From NCBI GenBank assembly GCA_030152605.1, contig JASLJB010000190.1, positions 1-12,398 of the forward strand: a stretch of DNA of 12,398 nucleotides, written 5' to 3'. Each line of letters begins with the position of its first letter. Within the stretch, counting starts at the first letter, position 1. Below the pieces are notes generated by a model. It worked only from the letters and a program-made list of their open reading frames with translations, was not told the origin of the DNA and made no database searches. Both the position numbers and the translations under genes were made by a program. Positions 1-6,886 of this stretch are shown piece after piece. The stretch is from Acinetobacter sp. Lineage in GTDB: Bacteria > Pseudomonadota > Gammaproteobacteria > Pseudomonadales > Moraxellaceae.

Positions 1-298
1 TCAGTTGCTGATCGAAGTCAGTATATAAATACATGGCGTATAGCTAGTAATATCATTATAAAGGCCAATAGCATAACGAGGATTGATCTTTCAATAAAAT
101 GCCTTTTATACATACTGAATAGCGATTTTATTGATAAGGCTCAGCAAGTGCGCATATTGTATAAATAACAAGCAATATTTCAACAATTCCGCTAAATACT
201 CATTTTATATTCAGATAGATATCTCATTTTGTTCTAAACGACTAAACTTTAAGCTGGCCTGATCACCCATCATCAGCATCCTGCTTGCATATTGATGC
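1..298. other. A/T-rich left-edge region, no confident gene
   Basis: No recognisable gene is seen here. On the plus strand, frame 1 stays open from base 1 to a TAA at 166-168, so it could be the last 55 codons of a gene that enters from the left. Its peptide (starting SVADRSQYIN and ending VRILYK) matches no family I recognise and uses many rare ATA isoleucine codons. An open frame of this length can arise by chance in sequence this A/T-rich. Positions 169-298 have stops in all frames and only weak hairpins. The stretch contains the end of the minus-strand DUF1543 transcript, but no clear terminator for it is visible. Confidence 0.5.
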
Positions 299-808
299 TC
301 AAATTTTCAAATAAGTATTTTCCCAACGGTTACCACCAAACTTGCCTTCGATTAACTGCACAAAATGCCCATGCACTTGATCGATCGCCAAACAGTCATC
401 CACCTCAAGTACACCGTCCGTGTGTTGTTGTTGCCAATGCTTGGCAAAGTGTTGTTTGCCCTTGGCTTTAGCGACCATCTCATTTTGTGCCACCACCAAC
501 ACATAACCATGCTGCTCACCAAACTCACGAGGATCGTAGCCGCCTAAGTTAAGCAAATAGAGCTTCTGCTCACTTTGTGCCGGGGCTGCGTGACTAAAAT
601 GGATCTGATAGTCGATCCCTTCAAACGTAATACCATTGATCTGCGCCCATGCATCAATATGCAGCCCTTGCGCTTCGCCAAACCAAGCCTGTTTCAGTTG
701 CGTATAAGTCTGGTCCAGTGACTCACCAGCAGCCAACACGACATCATGCACTTCCATGTTGGCGCCACGATGACGTCCCCCCAACATCACGATAAATAAA
801 CTTGGCAT
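299..808 (-). CDS. DUF1543 domain-containing protein with two repeats
   Basis: This is a small soluble protein of 169 residues with no signal peptide or membrane segment. It belongs to the DUF1543 family, whose function is unknown. The first half begins LFIVMLGG and the second half (from about residue 83) begins LYLLNLGG. In both, LGG is followed by seven residues and then E-x-H and a V-L stretch, so the protein is an internal duplication of about 70 residues. The start at 808 is chosen because family members begin just before the LFIVML strand. A CAGG sits only two bases before this ATG, a short spacing. In-frame alternatives are an ATG at 832 and a TTG at 847. The gene lies downstream of trpB in the same direction but is separated from it by a strong terminator, so it is probably transcribed on its own. 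Family assignment is fairly secure; the role is unknown. Confidence 0.85.
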   Translation of the reverse strand: MPSLFIVMLGGRHRGANMEVHDVVLAAGESLDQTYTQLKQAWFGEAQGLHIDAWAQINGITFEGIDYQIHFSHAAPAQSEQKLYLLNLGGYDPREFGEQHGYVLVVAQNEMVAKAKGKQHFAKHWQQQHTDGVLEVDDCLAIDQVHGHFVQLIEGKFGGNRWENTYLKI

Positions 809-880
809 TACCTGAGATCTCCCATGATCCATTGCACTATCACTCAAAGTTTAAGCATGATTCAGCTAATGAGATAGCGC

Positions 881-923
881 TAAAAATAAAAAAAACGTGC
901 CTATTGGATTCAATCGACACGTT
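881..923 (-). terminator. Rho-independent terminator of trpFB
   Basis: On the minus strand an 8-bp stem (AACGTGTC with GGCACGTT, one G-T pair) is followed, after a single mismatch, by a 4-bp stem ATTG/CAAT and a tetraloop. A run of eight Ts and then ATTTTT follows directly. It starts 22 bases after the trpB stop codon, which places it as the end of the trpF-trpB transcript. It also separates that transcript from the DUF1543 gene. Confidence 0.85.
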
Positions 924-945
924 CTTTTAAATATCTTGCTGACGC

Positions 946-2175
946 TTACATATCGACCATTTCTACACCGTCGATGCGTGCAACAGTCATCAAGTCTTTA
1001 TCGCCACGACCAGAAACAGTCGCAATAATAATTTGATCCTTCGACATGGTCGGCGCCAACTTGGTGACATAAGCCATGGCATGTGCACTTTCCAATGCCG
1101 GAATAATCCCCTCAATATGGGTCAAATCACGGAAGCCTTGTAAAGCCTCTTGGTCATTGATCGGCATATAGTTCACACGTTGCATATCCTTGAGGAAGCT
1201 GTGCTCAGGACCAACACCCGGATAGTCCAGACCCGCTGAAATACTATGCGTTTCAATGATCTGACCTTCAGCATCTGACATCAAATAGGTGCGGTTACCA
1301 TGTAATACCCCAACATGGCCTGCATTGAGCGGTGCGGAATGCTGGCCGGATTCAACGCCGAGACCCGCCGCTTCAACCCCATAAATCTTGACATCGCTAT
1401 CGTTGAGGAATGGATAGAACAAGCCCATTGCATTAGAACCACCGCCAACACAGGCCACCAATGCATCTGGTAGACGACCAGCTTGATCCAAGATTTGCTG
1501 ACGTGCTTCACGACCAATGATTGATTGGAAGTCACGAACCAACTGCGGATAAGGATGCGGGCCAGCCACAGTCCCAATCACATAATAGGTGGTATCCACG
1601 TTGGTGACCCAGTCACGCATGGCTTCATTCATGGCATCTTTGAGGGTTTTAGAACCACTCTCGACCGGCACGACTGTCGCACCCAATAGACGCATACGAT
1701 AGACGTTCATGGCCTGACGTTTGACGTCTTCAGCGCCCATAAACACCACACATTCAAGACCTAAACGCGCAGCAATCGTCGCAGTCGCCACACCATGTTG
1801 ACCGGCGCCGGTTTCAGCAATGATACGTTTTTTGCCTGAGAGTTTGGCCAGCAATGCTTGACCAATGGTGTTGTTGACCTTGTGCGAACCGGTGTGGTTC
1901 AAGTCTTCTCGTTTAAGGTAGATTTGTGCGCCGCCCAGATGTTTAGACCAACGTTCAGCATAATACAAAGGACTTGGGCGACCGACATAGTGCGCCAAAT
2001 CGCGATCAAATTCTGCCAAAAACTGCGGGTCATCTTTCATACGGAAATAGAGCTTTTCTAAATCCTGTAATGCCGCCATCAATGTTTCTGACACAAAACG
2101 TCCACCATGGATTCCAAAATGACCTTTGTCATCTGGGAACTGGCGATAATCAATCGTATTACTTTGCTGATCCAC
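946..2175 (-). CDS. trpB: Tryptophan synthase beta subunit
   Basis: TrpB is the PLP-dependent subunit that joins indole and L-serine to give L-tryptophan, normally in an alpha2-beta2 complex with TrpA that channels indole between the sites. The 409-residue length is typical. The PLP lysine is K99 in HTGSHKVN, the catalytic glutamate is E121 in ETGAGQHG, and the phosphate-binding loop GGGSN is at 244-248. The N-terminal FGIHGGRFVSE block is also canonical. The start is a GTG with a strong AAGGAG six bases upstream. That ribosome site lies inside the last codons of trpF, and the two genes overlap by 17 nt, which suggests coupled translation. No trpA follows in the window: the next gene downstream is DUF1543, behind a terminator. 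Identity is certain; the GTG start is well supported. Confidence 0.97.
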   Translation of the reverse strand: MDQQSNTIDYRQFPDDKGHFGIHGGRFVSETLMAALQDLEKLYFRMKDDPQFLAEFDRDLAHYVGRPSPLYYAERWSKHLGGAQIYLKREDLNHTGSHKVNNTIGQALLAKLSGKKRIIAETGAGQHGVATATIAARLGLECVVFMGAEDVKRQAMNVYRMRLLGATVVPVESGSKTLKDAMNEAMRDWVTNVDTTYYVIGTVAGPHPYPQLVRDFQSIIGREARQQILDQAGRLPDALVACVGGGSNAMGLFYPFLNDSDVKIYGVEAAGLGVESGQHSAPLNAGHVGVLHGNRTYLMSDAEGQIIETHSISAGLDYPGVGPEHSFLKDMQRVNYMPINDQEALQGFRDLTHIEGIIPALESAHAMAYVTKLAPTMSKDQIIIATVSGRGDKDLMTVARIDGVEMVDM

Positions 2176-2800
2176 CTAGGACTCCTTGCATAAACTGTTG
2201 AATAAGTTGTTGATCTTTTATACCTTTCGCAGACTCCACCCCACCACTGACATCCACCGCATAGGCTTGAGTCGCGTGTATGGCCTGTTGAATATTGTCT
2301 GGATTGAGTCCACCTGCCAAGATCAAGGGCATTTCACTGTGTGGAAATGTCGCCCAATCAAATTGCAAGCCGGTGCCACCTTTCAGCTCTGGATGCCATG
2401 CATCTAATAGCACGGCACTGGCGCCCACCTGTTGATATTGCTGGATTTGATCTGCGATATCCAGCGCTGGTTTGACTTGTATGGCTTTATACCAACGGCG
2501 CTTGGTCTGCTGTGCAATCTGTTGGCATTGTGCTGGACTTTCATCGCCATGTAACTGTAACACATCAAGGGGAATCTGCTGCAAAACTGCATTGATTTCA
2601 TCAGCATCGGCATTGACGAATAAGCCGACGATACTGACATAGGCCGGAATATGTCGCACCAAGCATAGTGCTTGTTCAATACTGACATGACGTGGACTCG
2701 GTGGATAAAACACCAAACCAATCGCATCTGCACCCGCATTAACAGCAGCATGGATATCTTCAACACGGGTAATGCCGCAAATTTTGGCACGCGTTCGCAT
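2159..2800 (-). CDS. trpF: Phosphoribosylanthranilate isomerase
   Basis: TrpF catalyses the Amadori rearrangement of N-(5'-phosphoribosyl)anthranilate to CdRP, the third step of the tryptophan branch. It is a cytoplasmic single-domain TIM barrel; 213 residues is the normal size. Visible family motifs are KICGIT at 6-11 with the proposed general-base Cys8, QLHGDE at 82-87, LLDAWHP with the proposed acid Asp133, GGTG at 141-144, LAGGLNPDN near 161-169, and DVSGGVES at 183-190, where the second Ser of the common DVSSGVE is Gly. The start is uncertain: ATG at 2800 gives the usual MRTRAKICGIT terminus, while ATG at 2806 and TTG at 2815 are also in frame, and none has a strong ribosome site. The gene is the first of a two-gene unit with trpB. 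Confidence 0.95.
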   Translation of the reverse strand: MRTRAKICGITRVEDIHAAVNAGADAIGLVFYPPSPRHVSIEQALCLVRHIPAYVSIVGLFVNADADEINAVLQQIPLDVLQLHGDESPAQCQQIAQQTKRRWYKAIQVKPALDIADQIQQYQQVGASAVLLDAWHPELKGGTGLQFDWATFPHSEMPLILAGGLNPDNIQQAIHATQAYAVDVSGGVESAKGIKDQQLIQQFMQGVLGGSAK

Positions 2801-2856
2801 AGTCATAAGGCTCAAATCAAGACAGACCGATGGTCTTAGAGTAGATAAAGATCGCT

Positions 2857-2901
2857 ATTGTAATTGAATTTTTAAGCTTTGCGTGCAGATTATCACGCAA
2901 A
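2857..2901 (-). promoter_or_regulatory. Possible trpFB promoter with a perfect dyad
   Basis: On the minus strand upstream of trpF there is a good -10-like hexamer TACAAT (2857-2862) but no convincing -35 box. In the place of the -35 region is a perfect 8-bp inverted repeat, TTTGCGTG (2878-2885) and CACGCAAA (2894-2901), with an 8-base spacer. No T-run follows it on either strand, so it is more like a protein-binding site than a terminator. Whether it controls the trp genes is inference. Confidence 0.3.
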
Positions 2902-2913
2902 CAATTTTCATAA

Positions 2914-2941
2914 AAAAGCCCTAACTCAAGTTAGGGCTTTT
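2914..2941 (-). terminator. Rho-independent terminator of btuB
   Basis: A 13-bp perfect inverted repeat (AAAAGCCCTAACT and its complement, two bases apart) forms a strong hairpin. On the minus strand it ends in a run of six Ts. It starts 23 bases past the btuB stop codon. The A-run on the other side makes it potentially bidirectional, but no plus-strand gene ends here. Confidence 0.9.
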
Positions 2942-2964
2942 CGTAAAGACATTGATGTTAACGC

Positions 2965-4803
2965 TTATTTCATTGCATAACGCAAAGTTAACCAAGCTGT
3001 GCGTCCGTCTTGGTTATATCCCTGACTGGTTTCGTATTGCTTATCAAACATATTCACCAGTTTAGCTTGGATAGAAAAATCTGGATTGACTTGATAAGCC
3101 ACTCGAACATCAGCAGTCGCAAAGCTTGGTAAATACGCTGTATTCAAGTTTTCCTCGTCAACATAACGCTTGTCTTCGGCATGTACCGCGCCACCGACAG
3201 TCCATTCCTGCATTTTATAATCTGCACTGAGGTTTAAGATTTGCTTAGCGCGATAGTTGATTTGTTTGCCACGAGACTCATCAGAACTGCGGTTTTCAGG
3301 GTCTTGGTAAGTGTAGCTTGCATTCCACTGCCAGTTATCTAGGTTCTGACCGAGATTCAATTCAACACCACGAATACGTGCTTTATCGACTTGGCTCGCA
3401 TACCAATCCCATGAACCAGGTGCGGTTGGACGCCAAACGATTAAATCTTCGATCTCATTATAGAAGCCAATCAATTCCCAGTTTATGTCGACAACTTGAC
3501 CTTTCAAGCCCAACTCATAGTTTTTCGACTCTTCAGGCACCAATTGCTCATTACCACCGTAAGGACTGTAAAGATCATTAAAAGTTGGTGCCTTAAATGC
3601 TGTACCGTAACTCATATAGGCCATGATTTGATCATTGAATTGATAACCCAATGAGACATTACCCGTCGTATGTGTACCAAACTGTTGGTTATCATCTAAG
3701 CGTAAAGCTGCTTGAAGATCAAACTGACCTACATTTGCCAAGTACTGCGCGTAATAGCCAAAATTATCTCGAGATTTGCCATCGAGTACAGCATCTGAAG
3801 CATCTAACTTGTCGTTCAGGTAATCAACACCAAGCAATAAGGTGTTATTTTTATCAAACTCTACGGTATTTAACCAAGAAGCCGTTTCTTTAATACTGGT
3901 ATAGTTCAGAGTCGATTTTTTATCGCTGAAAATCTCATACTTATCTTCTGAGCGTCCCACTTTGAACTTGGTATTCCACATATCAAATGGCGAATAAGAT
4001 AAGCCAAGTCCATAGACTTCTTGACGTACTCTATTATATGGGTCGACTGCATAACTATTGTCATAATACGTTTTGCCTTCAACATGTAAGGCATTCATCT
4101 CGACTGATAACTGATCATTAAATTGATGACCCGCATTGAGCAAGGCAGAAAAGTTACGATAGCCATCACGATCTGGTTCGATCAAAGTCGATGTCGCATC
4201 GATCCCATCTGTTTTCGTTCCAGTAACACTGAGCGTACCCCAAGTATCGCCTTGGCGTAGATTTACGCCCGCAGTGCCTTCATAGGTTTCATGCGAGCCA
4301 TAGCCCAATGTCACAAAAGGTTTAACCCCATCTTGCGTCGCTTTACGAGTAAAGATTTGAATGACACCAGCGATTGCATCTGAACCATATAAACTTGAAC
4401 GTGGCCCACGAACCACTTCCACACGTTCAATTTGATCAATTGGCAAATGTTCAAAAGCAGTTTGTCCTGTGGTCACCGAACCGAGACGTTGACCATCCAC
4501 AAGGACTAATACCGCATTAGAATTACTGCCACGAATTGAAATACTTGAAGGTTGACCACGTCCACCATTACTTTTATAAGTCACGCTAGGCAAAGTTTTT
4601 AATAGGTCTTCAAGTGAATGGAACTGTTTGCGCTCAATTTCTTCACGATCAATGATCGTAACACCAGCCATAGTGTTTTTATCTTCAACAGCAACACGGT
4701 TCGCAGTCACGTTAATCGTCGGTAAAACGTCAACAGCCATCGCAGCTGAAAGCGGTGTCAATACAAAAATAGAGCTCAGTACTGACTTATGAAGTAAGTT
4801 CAT
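2965..4803 (-). CDS. btuB: TonB-dependent vitamin B12 receptor BtuB
   Basis: This is a 612-residue outer-membrane TonB-dependent receptor that imports cobalamins into the periplasm using energy from TonB-ExbBD. The signal peptide is residues 1-23 (cleavage after AMA). A TonB-box-like PTINVTA follows at about 28-34, the plug domain is about 42-154 (with SIRGSNSN, LVDGQR and VEVVRGPRSSLYGSDAIAGVI), and a beta barrel runs to the end. The plug-barrel layout fits BtuB. The substrate call rests mainly on the cobalamin riboswitch in its leader and the adjacent adenosyltransferase. The start at 4803 is preferred because it gives a clean signal peptide and has AAGGGA six bases upstream; the frame is open further upstream, but that would translate the riboswitch leader. 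The C-terminus is RYAMK, with no aromatic last residue, which is unusual for a barrel protein. Confidence 0.93.
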   Translation of the reverse strand: MNLLHKSVLSSIFVLTPLSAAMAVDVLPTINVTANRVAVEDKNTMAGVTIIDREEIERKQFHSLEDLLKTLPSVTYKSNGGRGQPSSISIRGSNSNAVLVLVDGQRLGSVTTGQTAFEHLPIDQIERVEVVRGPRSSLYGSDAIAGVIQIFTRKATQDGVKPFVTLGYGSHETYEGTAGVNLRQGDTWGTLSVTGTKTDGIDATSTLIEPDRDGYRNFSALLNAGHQFNDQLSVEMNALHVEGKTYYDNSYAVDPYNRVRQEVYGLGLSYSPFDMWNTKFKVGRSEDKYEIFSDKKSTLNYTSIKETASWLNTVEFDKNNTLLLGVDYLNDKLDASDAVLDGKSRDNFGYYAQYLANVGQFDLQAALRLDDNQQFGTHTTGNVSLGYQFNDQIMAYMSYGTAFKAPTFNDLYSPYGGNEQLVPEESKNYELGLKGQVVDINWELIGFYNEIEDLIVWRPTAPGSWDWYASQVDKARIRGVELNLGQNLDNWQWNASYTYQDPENRSSDESRGKQINYRAKQILNLSADYKMQEWTVGGAVHAEDKRYVDEENLNTAYLPSFATADVRVAYQVNPDFSIQAKLVNMFDKQYETSQGYNQDGRTAWLTLRYAMK

Positions 4804-4813
4804 GAATTTTCCC

Positions 4814-4832
4814 TTCGCACCACCCGTGCGAA
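4814..4832 (-). promoter_or_regulatory. Hairpin next to the btuB ribosome site
   Basis: On the minus strand, TTCGCAC and GTGCGAA form a perfect 7-bp stem with a 5-base loop GGGTG. The last two bases of the stem are the first two bases of the Shine-Dalgarno AAGGGA of btuB. This is where the expression platform of a translational cobalamin riboswitch is expected. Control of ribosome access by this hairpin is inferred from its position. Confidence 0.5.
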
Positions 4833-4929
4833 CTATAAAATGAATAATGCTGGGGCAGAACAAAGGTAAGCAATAAACACACATGTGCTACGCGATCCCG
4901 CTTTATCAGCCACGGCATTGAATTTGGTA

Positions 4930-5063
4930 TGACATCAGGCCGGTCTCCGGACTTAAGTGAGCAATGCAATTCGACAGTTCACTTTCACCGTTGCGGGGGC
5001 AGTGTTAGCTTAAATAAACGACTAACTTCCCAGTTTCACTTCTATGAGAAGCACCTGAAGCGC
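4930..5063 (-). ncRNA. Cobalamin (B12) riboswitch of btuB
   Basis: Read on the minus strand, the leader contains the hallmarks of the AdoCbl riboswitch in order: the AGGTGC block (near 5051-5057), a GGGAA element, the highly conserved CTGCCCCCGCAAC core, and the B12 box AAGTCCGGAGACCGGCCTG (4936-4954). The bases TCAGG before the first block can pair with CCTGA after the B12 box, closing the aptamer. It lies about 130 bases upstream of the btuB start codon. No T-run hairpin is seen between it and btuB, so control is more likely at translation initiation than by termination. When cobalamin is plentiful, such elements repress uptake. Confidence 0.95.
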
Positions 5064-5067
5064 CCGA

Positions 5068-5096
5068 AGATTAGTTTCCGAGCAATATGAAGTCAA
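5068..5096 (-). promoter_or_regulatory. Putative btuB promoter
   Basis: On the minus strand TTGACT (5091-5096) and TAATCT (5068-5073) are 17 bases apart. The -35 box is good and the -10 box is modest. The predicted transcript start falls near 5061, exactly where the riboswitch begins, which strengthens the call. Confidence 0.5.
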
Positions 5097-5187
5097 GCTT
5101 AAATTGATTTTTTCAAAATGACTATTCCCCAGTAAAACCCGATATTCTAGTCGCTGATTTAGTACATTATTTAGTAGAGGAAATCAG

Positions 5188-5772
5188 ATGGGACATCGTT
5201 TAAGTAAGATTTACACACGTACCGGCGATAAAGGCACCACCGGTTTAGGCGATGGCTCTCGTGTGGCCAAAGACGACCTGCGTATTCACGCACTCGGTGA
5301 TGTGGATGAACTGAATGCTATCATCGGGGTATTACGCGCACAGATCAGCCACAGTCAAATCGACGATCAAGCTGCTTGGGATCACTCCTTGAGTTTGATC
5401 CAACATTGGCTGTTCGACTTGGGCGGTGAGGTGTGTATCCCAAACTATCACCTGTTGCAGAGCGTGTGTGTCGACCATCTCGAACAAGAGATTGATCGTA
5501 TGAATCAAAACCTACCGATGCTCAAAGAATTTATCCTCCCCGCGGGCAGCCTGAGCTGTAGCTATGCGCACCAGGCCCGTGCAGTATGTCGCCGTGCAGA
5601 ACGCAGTTTGATGACGGTGCATGCGCGAGATCAAAACATCCAAGCCACCGCACTGCAACTGATCAATCGCCTCTCGGATTGGCTCTTTGTGGCCTCACGT
5701 GCCTTGCAACGTGCAGAAGGCGGTCAAGAAGTCCTATGGCAAAAGAACATCAATCAGCAAATCGATCAGTAA
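5188..5772 (+). CDS. PduO-type cob(I)alamin adenosyltransferase
   Basis: This 194-residue enzyme transfers the adenosyl group of ATP to cob(I)alamin, forming adenosylcobalamin in the cytoplasm. The PduO/MMAB family is clear: the ATP-binding N-terminus TRTGDKGTTGLGDGSRV (10-26) is followed by the DVDELN motif (38-43), an RRAER motif (135-139), and NRLSDWLFVASR (160-171). All key arginines of the family are present and the length is normal. The ribosome site AGAGG lies seven bases before the ATG. The gene diverges from btuB across about 380 bases holding the riboswitch, so import and activation of B12 are adjacent but separately transcribed. No riboswitch is seen on this side. It is often annotated as cob(I)yrinic acid a,c-diamide adenosyltransferase. 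Confidence 0.95.
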   Translation: MGHRLSKIYTRTGDKGTTGLGDGSRVAKDDLRIHALGDVDELNAIIGVLRAQISHSQIDDQAAWDHSLSLIQHWLFDLGGEVCIPNYHLLQSVCVDHLEQEIDRMNQNLPMLKEFILPAGSLSCSYAHQARAVCRRAERSLMTVHARDQNIQATALQLINRLSDWLFVASRALQRAEGGQEVLWQKNINQQIDQ

Positions 5773-5795
5773 GCTCGAAGCGAAAGCAACAGCGC

Positions 5796-5824
5796 TTGAA
5801 CTTCGGCCTAATATTGACTATACA
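5796..5824 (+). promoter_or_regulatory. Putative promoter of the phosphodiesterase gene
   Basis: TTGAAC (5796-5801) and TATACA (5819-5824) are spaced by 17 bases, each matching four of six consensus positions. A transcript from here would start near 5831 and give a leader of about 29 bases before the ATG at 5860. This fits that start and excludes the ATG at 5824. Confidence 0.35.
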
Positions 5825-5859
5825 TGAAGGCACTGATTGGTCTAAAGAGAGCTGAAAGC

Positions 5860-6579
5860 ATGCGTATCATTGGTCATCGCGGCGCGCGTGGCGAAGCGCC
5901 TGAAAACACATTGGCGGGGTTTCAATATCTACATGATTTGGGTCTGCGCGCGGTGGAGTTTGATGTCAGGCAACTCCCCGATGCAACGCTGGTGGTGATG
6001 CATGATGACAACTTCATTCGCACAGCAGGTGTGGTCCAAGACCTTTATAGCTGTGCTGAAGCTGATCTCGCTGCATACAACCAAGCCTCAAGCTGGAAAG
6101 ACTGGCCGTCGCAAGTGACCCCGTTACTTAACCAAGCACTGACCTTAATGGCGGCATTTGAACATCTCGAAGTCGAAATTAAAGCAGTCGAACATCGAGA
6201 TGAGGCCGAACGCTTGATCAACAGTCTGATCCTGCAACTCACACACCCCGAACAGCAACAAAATATCGTGATCACCAGCTTTGACCCGCAGGTCTTGGTC
6301 GCTGCCCAACAGTTGGCACCACAGATTCGACGCGGATTGTTGATTGAAAACCCACGACTGAAACACGCCATCGAACTGGCACTTGAACTTGGCTGCCATC
6401 AGATCGGCTGGATGGATCAACTCGCAAGTGAGCAAGCGATCGTAGCAACCCATGCCGCCCGTATGGCCGTCAGTGTCTGGACCGTGAATGATCTGGAGCG
6501 GGCTTTACAGCTCAAAGCCTTAGGCGTCGAGGGGTTAATTACCGATTTCCCGAAACGCATGCAAGCGCTTTTCACCTAA
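5860..6579 (+). CDS. Glycerophosphodiester phosphodiesterase, cytoplasmic (UgpQ-like)
   Basis: This 239-residue GDPD-family enzyme hydrolyses glycerophosphodiesters (deacylated phospholipids) to glycerol-3-phosphate and an alcohol. The TIM-barrel signature is complete: GHRGARGEAPENT at 5-17 with catalytic His6, EFDV at 33-36, the second catalytic His48 in MHDDN, and metal-ligand motif EIK at 106-108. The C-terminus has the usual VWTVND and GLITDFP strands. There is no signal peptide, so it resembles cytoplasmic UgpQ rather than periplasmic GlpQ. The ATG at 5860 gives the standard family N-terminus with AAGAGAG about nine bases upstream; an ATG at 5824 lacks a ribosome site. It follows the adenosyltransferase by 87 bases and may be partly cotranscribed with it. 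The exact substrate cannot be read from sequence. Confidence 0.93.
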   Translation: MRIIGHRGARGEAPENTLAGFQYLHDLGLRAVEFDVRQLPDATLVVMHDDNFIRTAGVVQDLYSCAEADLAAYNQASSWKDWPSQVTPLLNQALTLMAAFEHLEVEIKAVEHRDEAERLINSLILQLTHPEQQQNIVITSFDPQVLVAAQQLAPQIRRGLLIENPRLKHAIELALELGCHQIGWMDQLASEQAIVATHAARMAVSVWTVNDLERALQLKALGVEGLITDFPKRMQALFT

Positions 6580-6627
6580 GTCTTGCGCTATGGCTGGCTG
6601 TTGCAAGCCTATTAAATGATTCTTAAA

Positions 6628-6704
6628 AGGCAGAGATGAATAGCGAAAGATTTGGTAAAGTTCACAAAAACATTTGGATAACTTTCGCTCAACAGTCAAT
6701 GCCT
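6628..6704. repeat. Nested inverted repeats
   Basis: An outer pair AGGCA (6628-6632) and TGCCT (6700-6704) encloses a perfect 8-bp pair AGCGAAAG (6642-6649) and CTTTCGCT (6682-6689). The internal gaps between the two pairs are similar (9 and 10 bases), and the inner arms are 32 bases apart. This could fold as one interrupted stem on either strand. No function is known. Confidence 0.4.
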
Positions 6705-6886
6705 GCCATCCATGCTTTAATTGCAAGAATTTAAATCTTTTCAATACCATCGGTTAACTATTTAGCTTCCTATCTTGTTTACGTTAAAATCGATCAATAG
6801 AATGATTTAATCTGTTACTGTTGAGCCGAATACAAATGTACAATAATGCTAGTGCACATTTATTCGCTCATGCTAAGATCTTTCGG

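Noticed and set aside
4804..4884. Longer btuB start adding 27 residues
   Set aside because: The added residues precede a complete signal peptide and would translate the leader; AAGGGA is correctly spaced for the start at 4803.
4787..4969. 60-codon minus-strand frame upstream of btuB as a leader peptide
   Set aside because: It lies over the cobalamin riboswitch B12 box and expression platform and shows no ribosome site; the RNA structure explains the sequence.
5824..5859. Earlier ATG for the phosphodiesterase
   Set aside because: There is no ribosome site, it overlaps a promoter-like -10 box, and the family N-terminus begins at 5860.
6535..6750. 71-codon minus-strand frame as a small gene
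   Set aside because: It overlaps the end of the phosphodiesterase gene, has no ribosome site at a usable distance and no recognised family. It is kept only as a possibility under the spacer entry.
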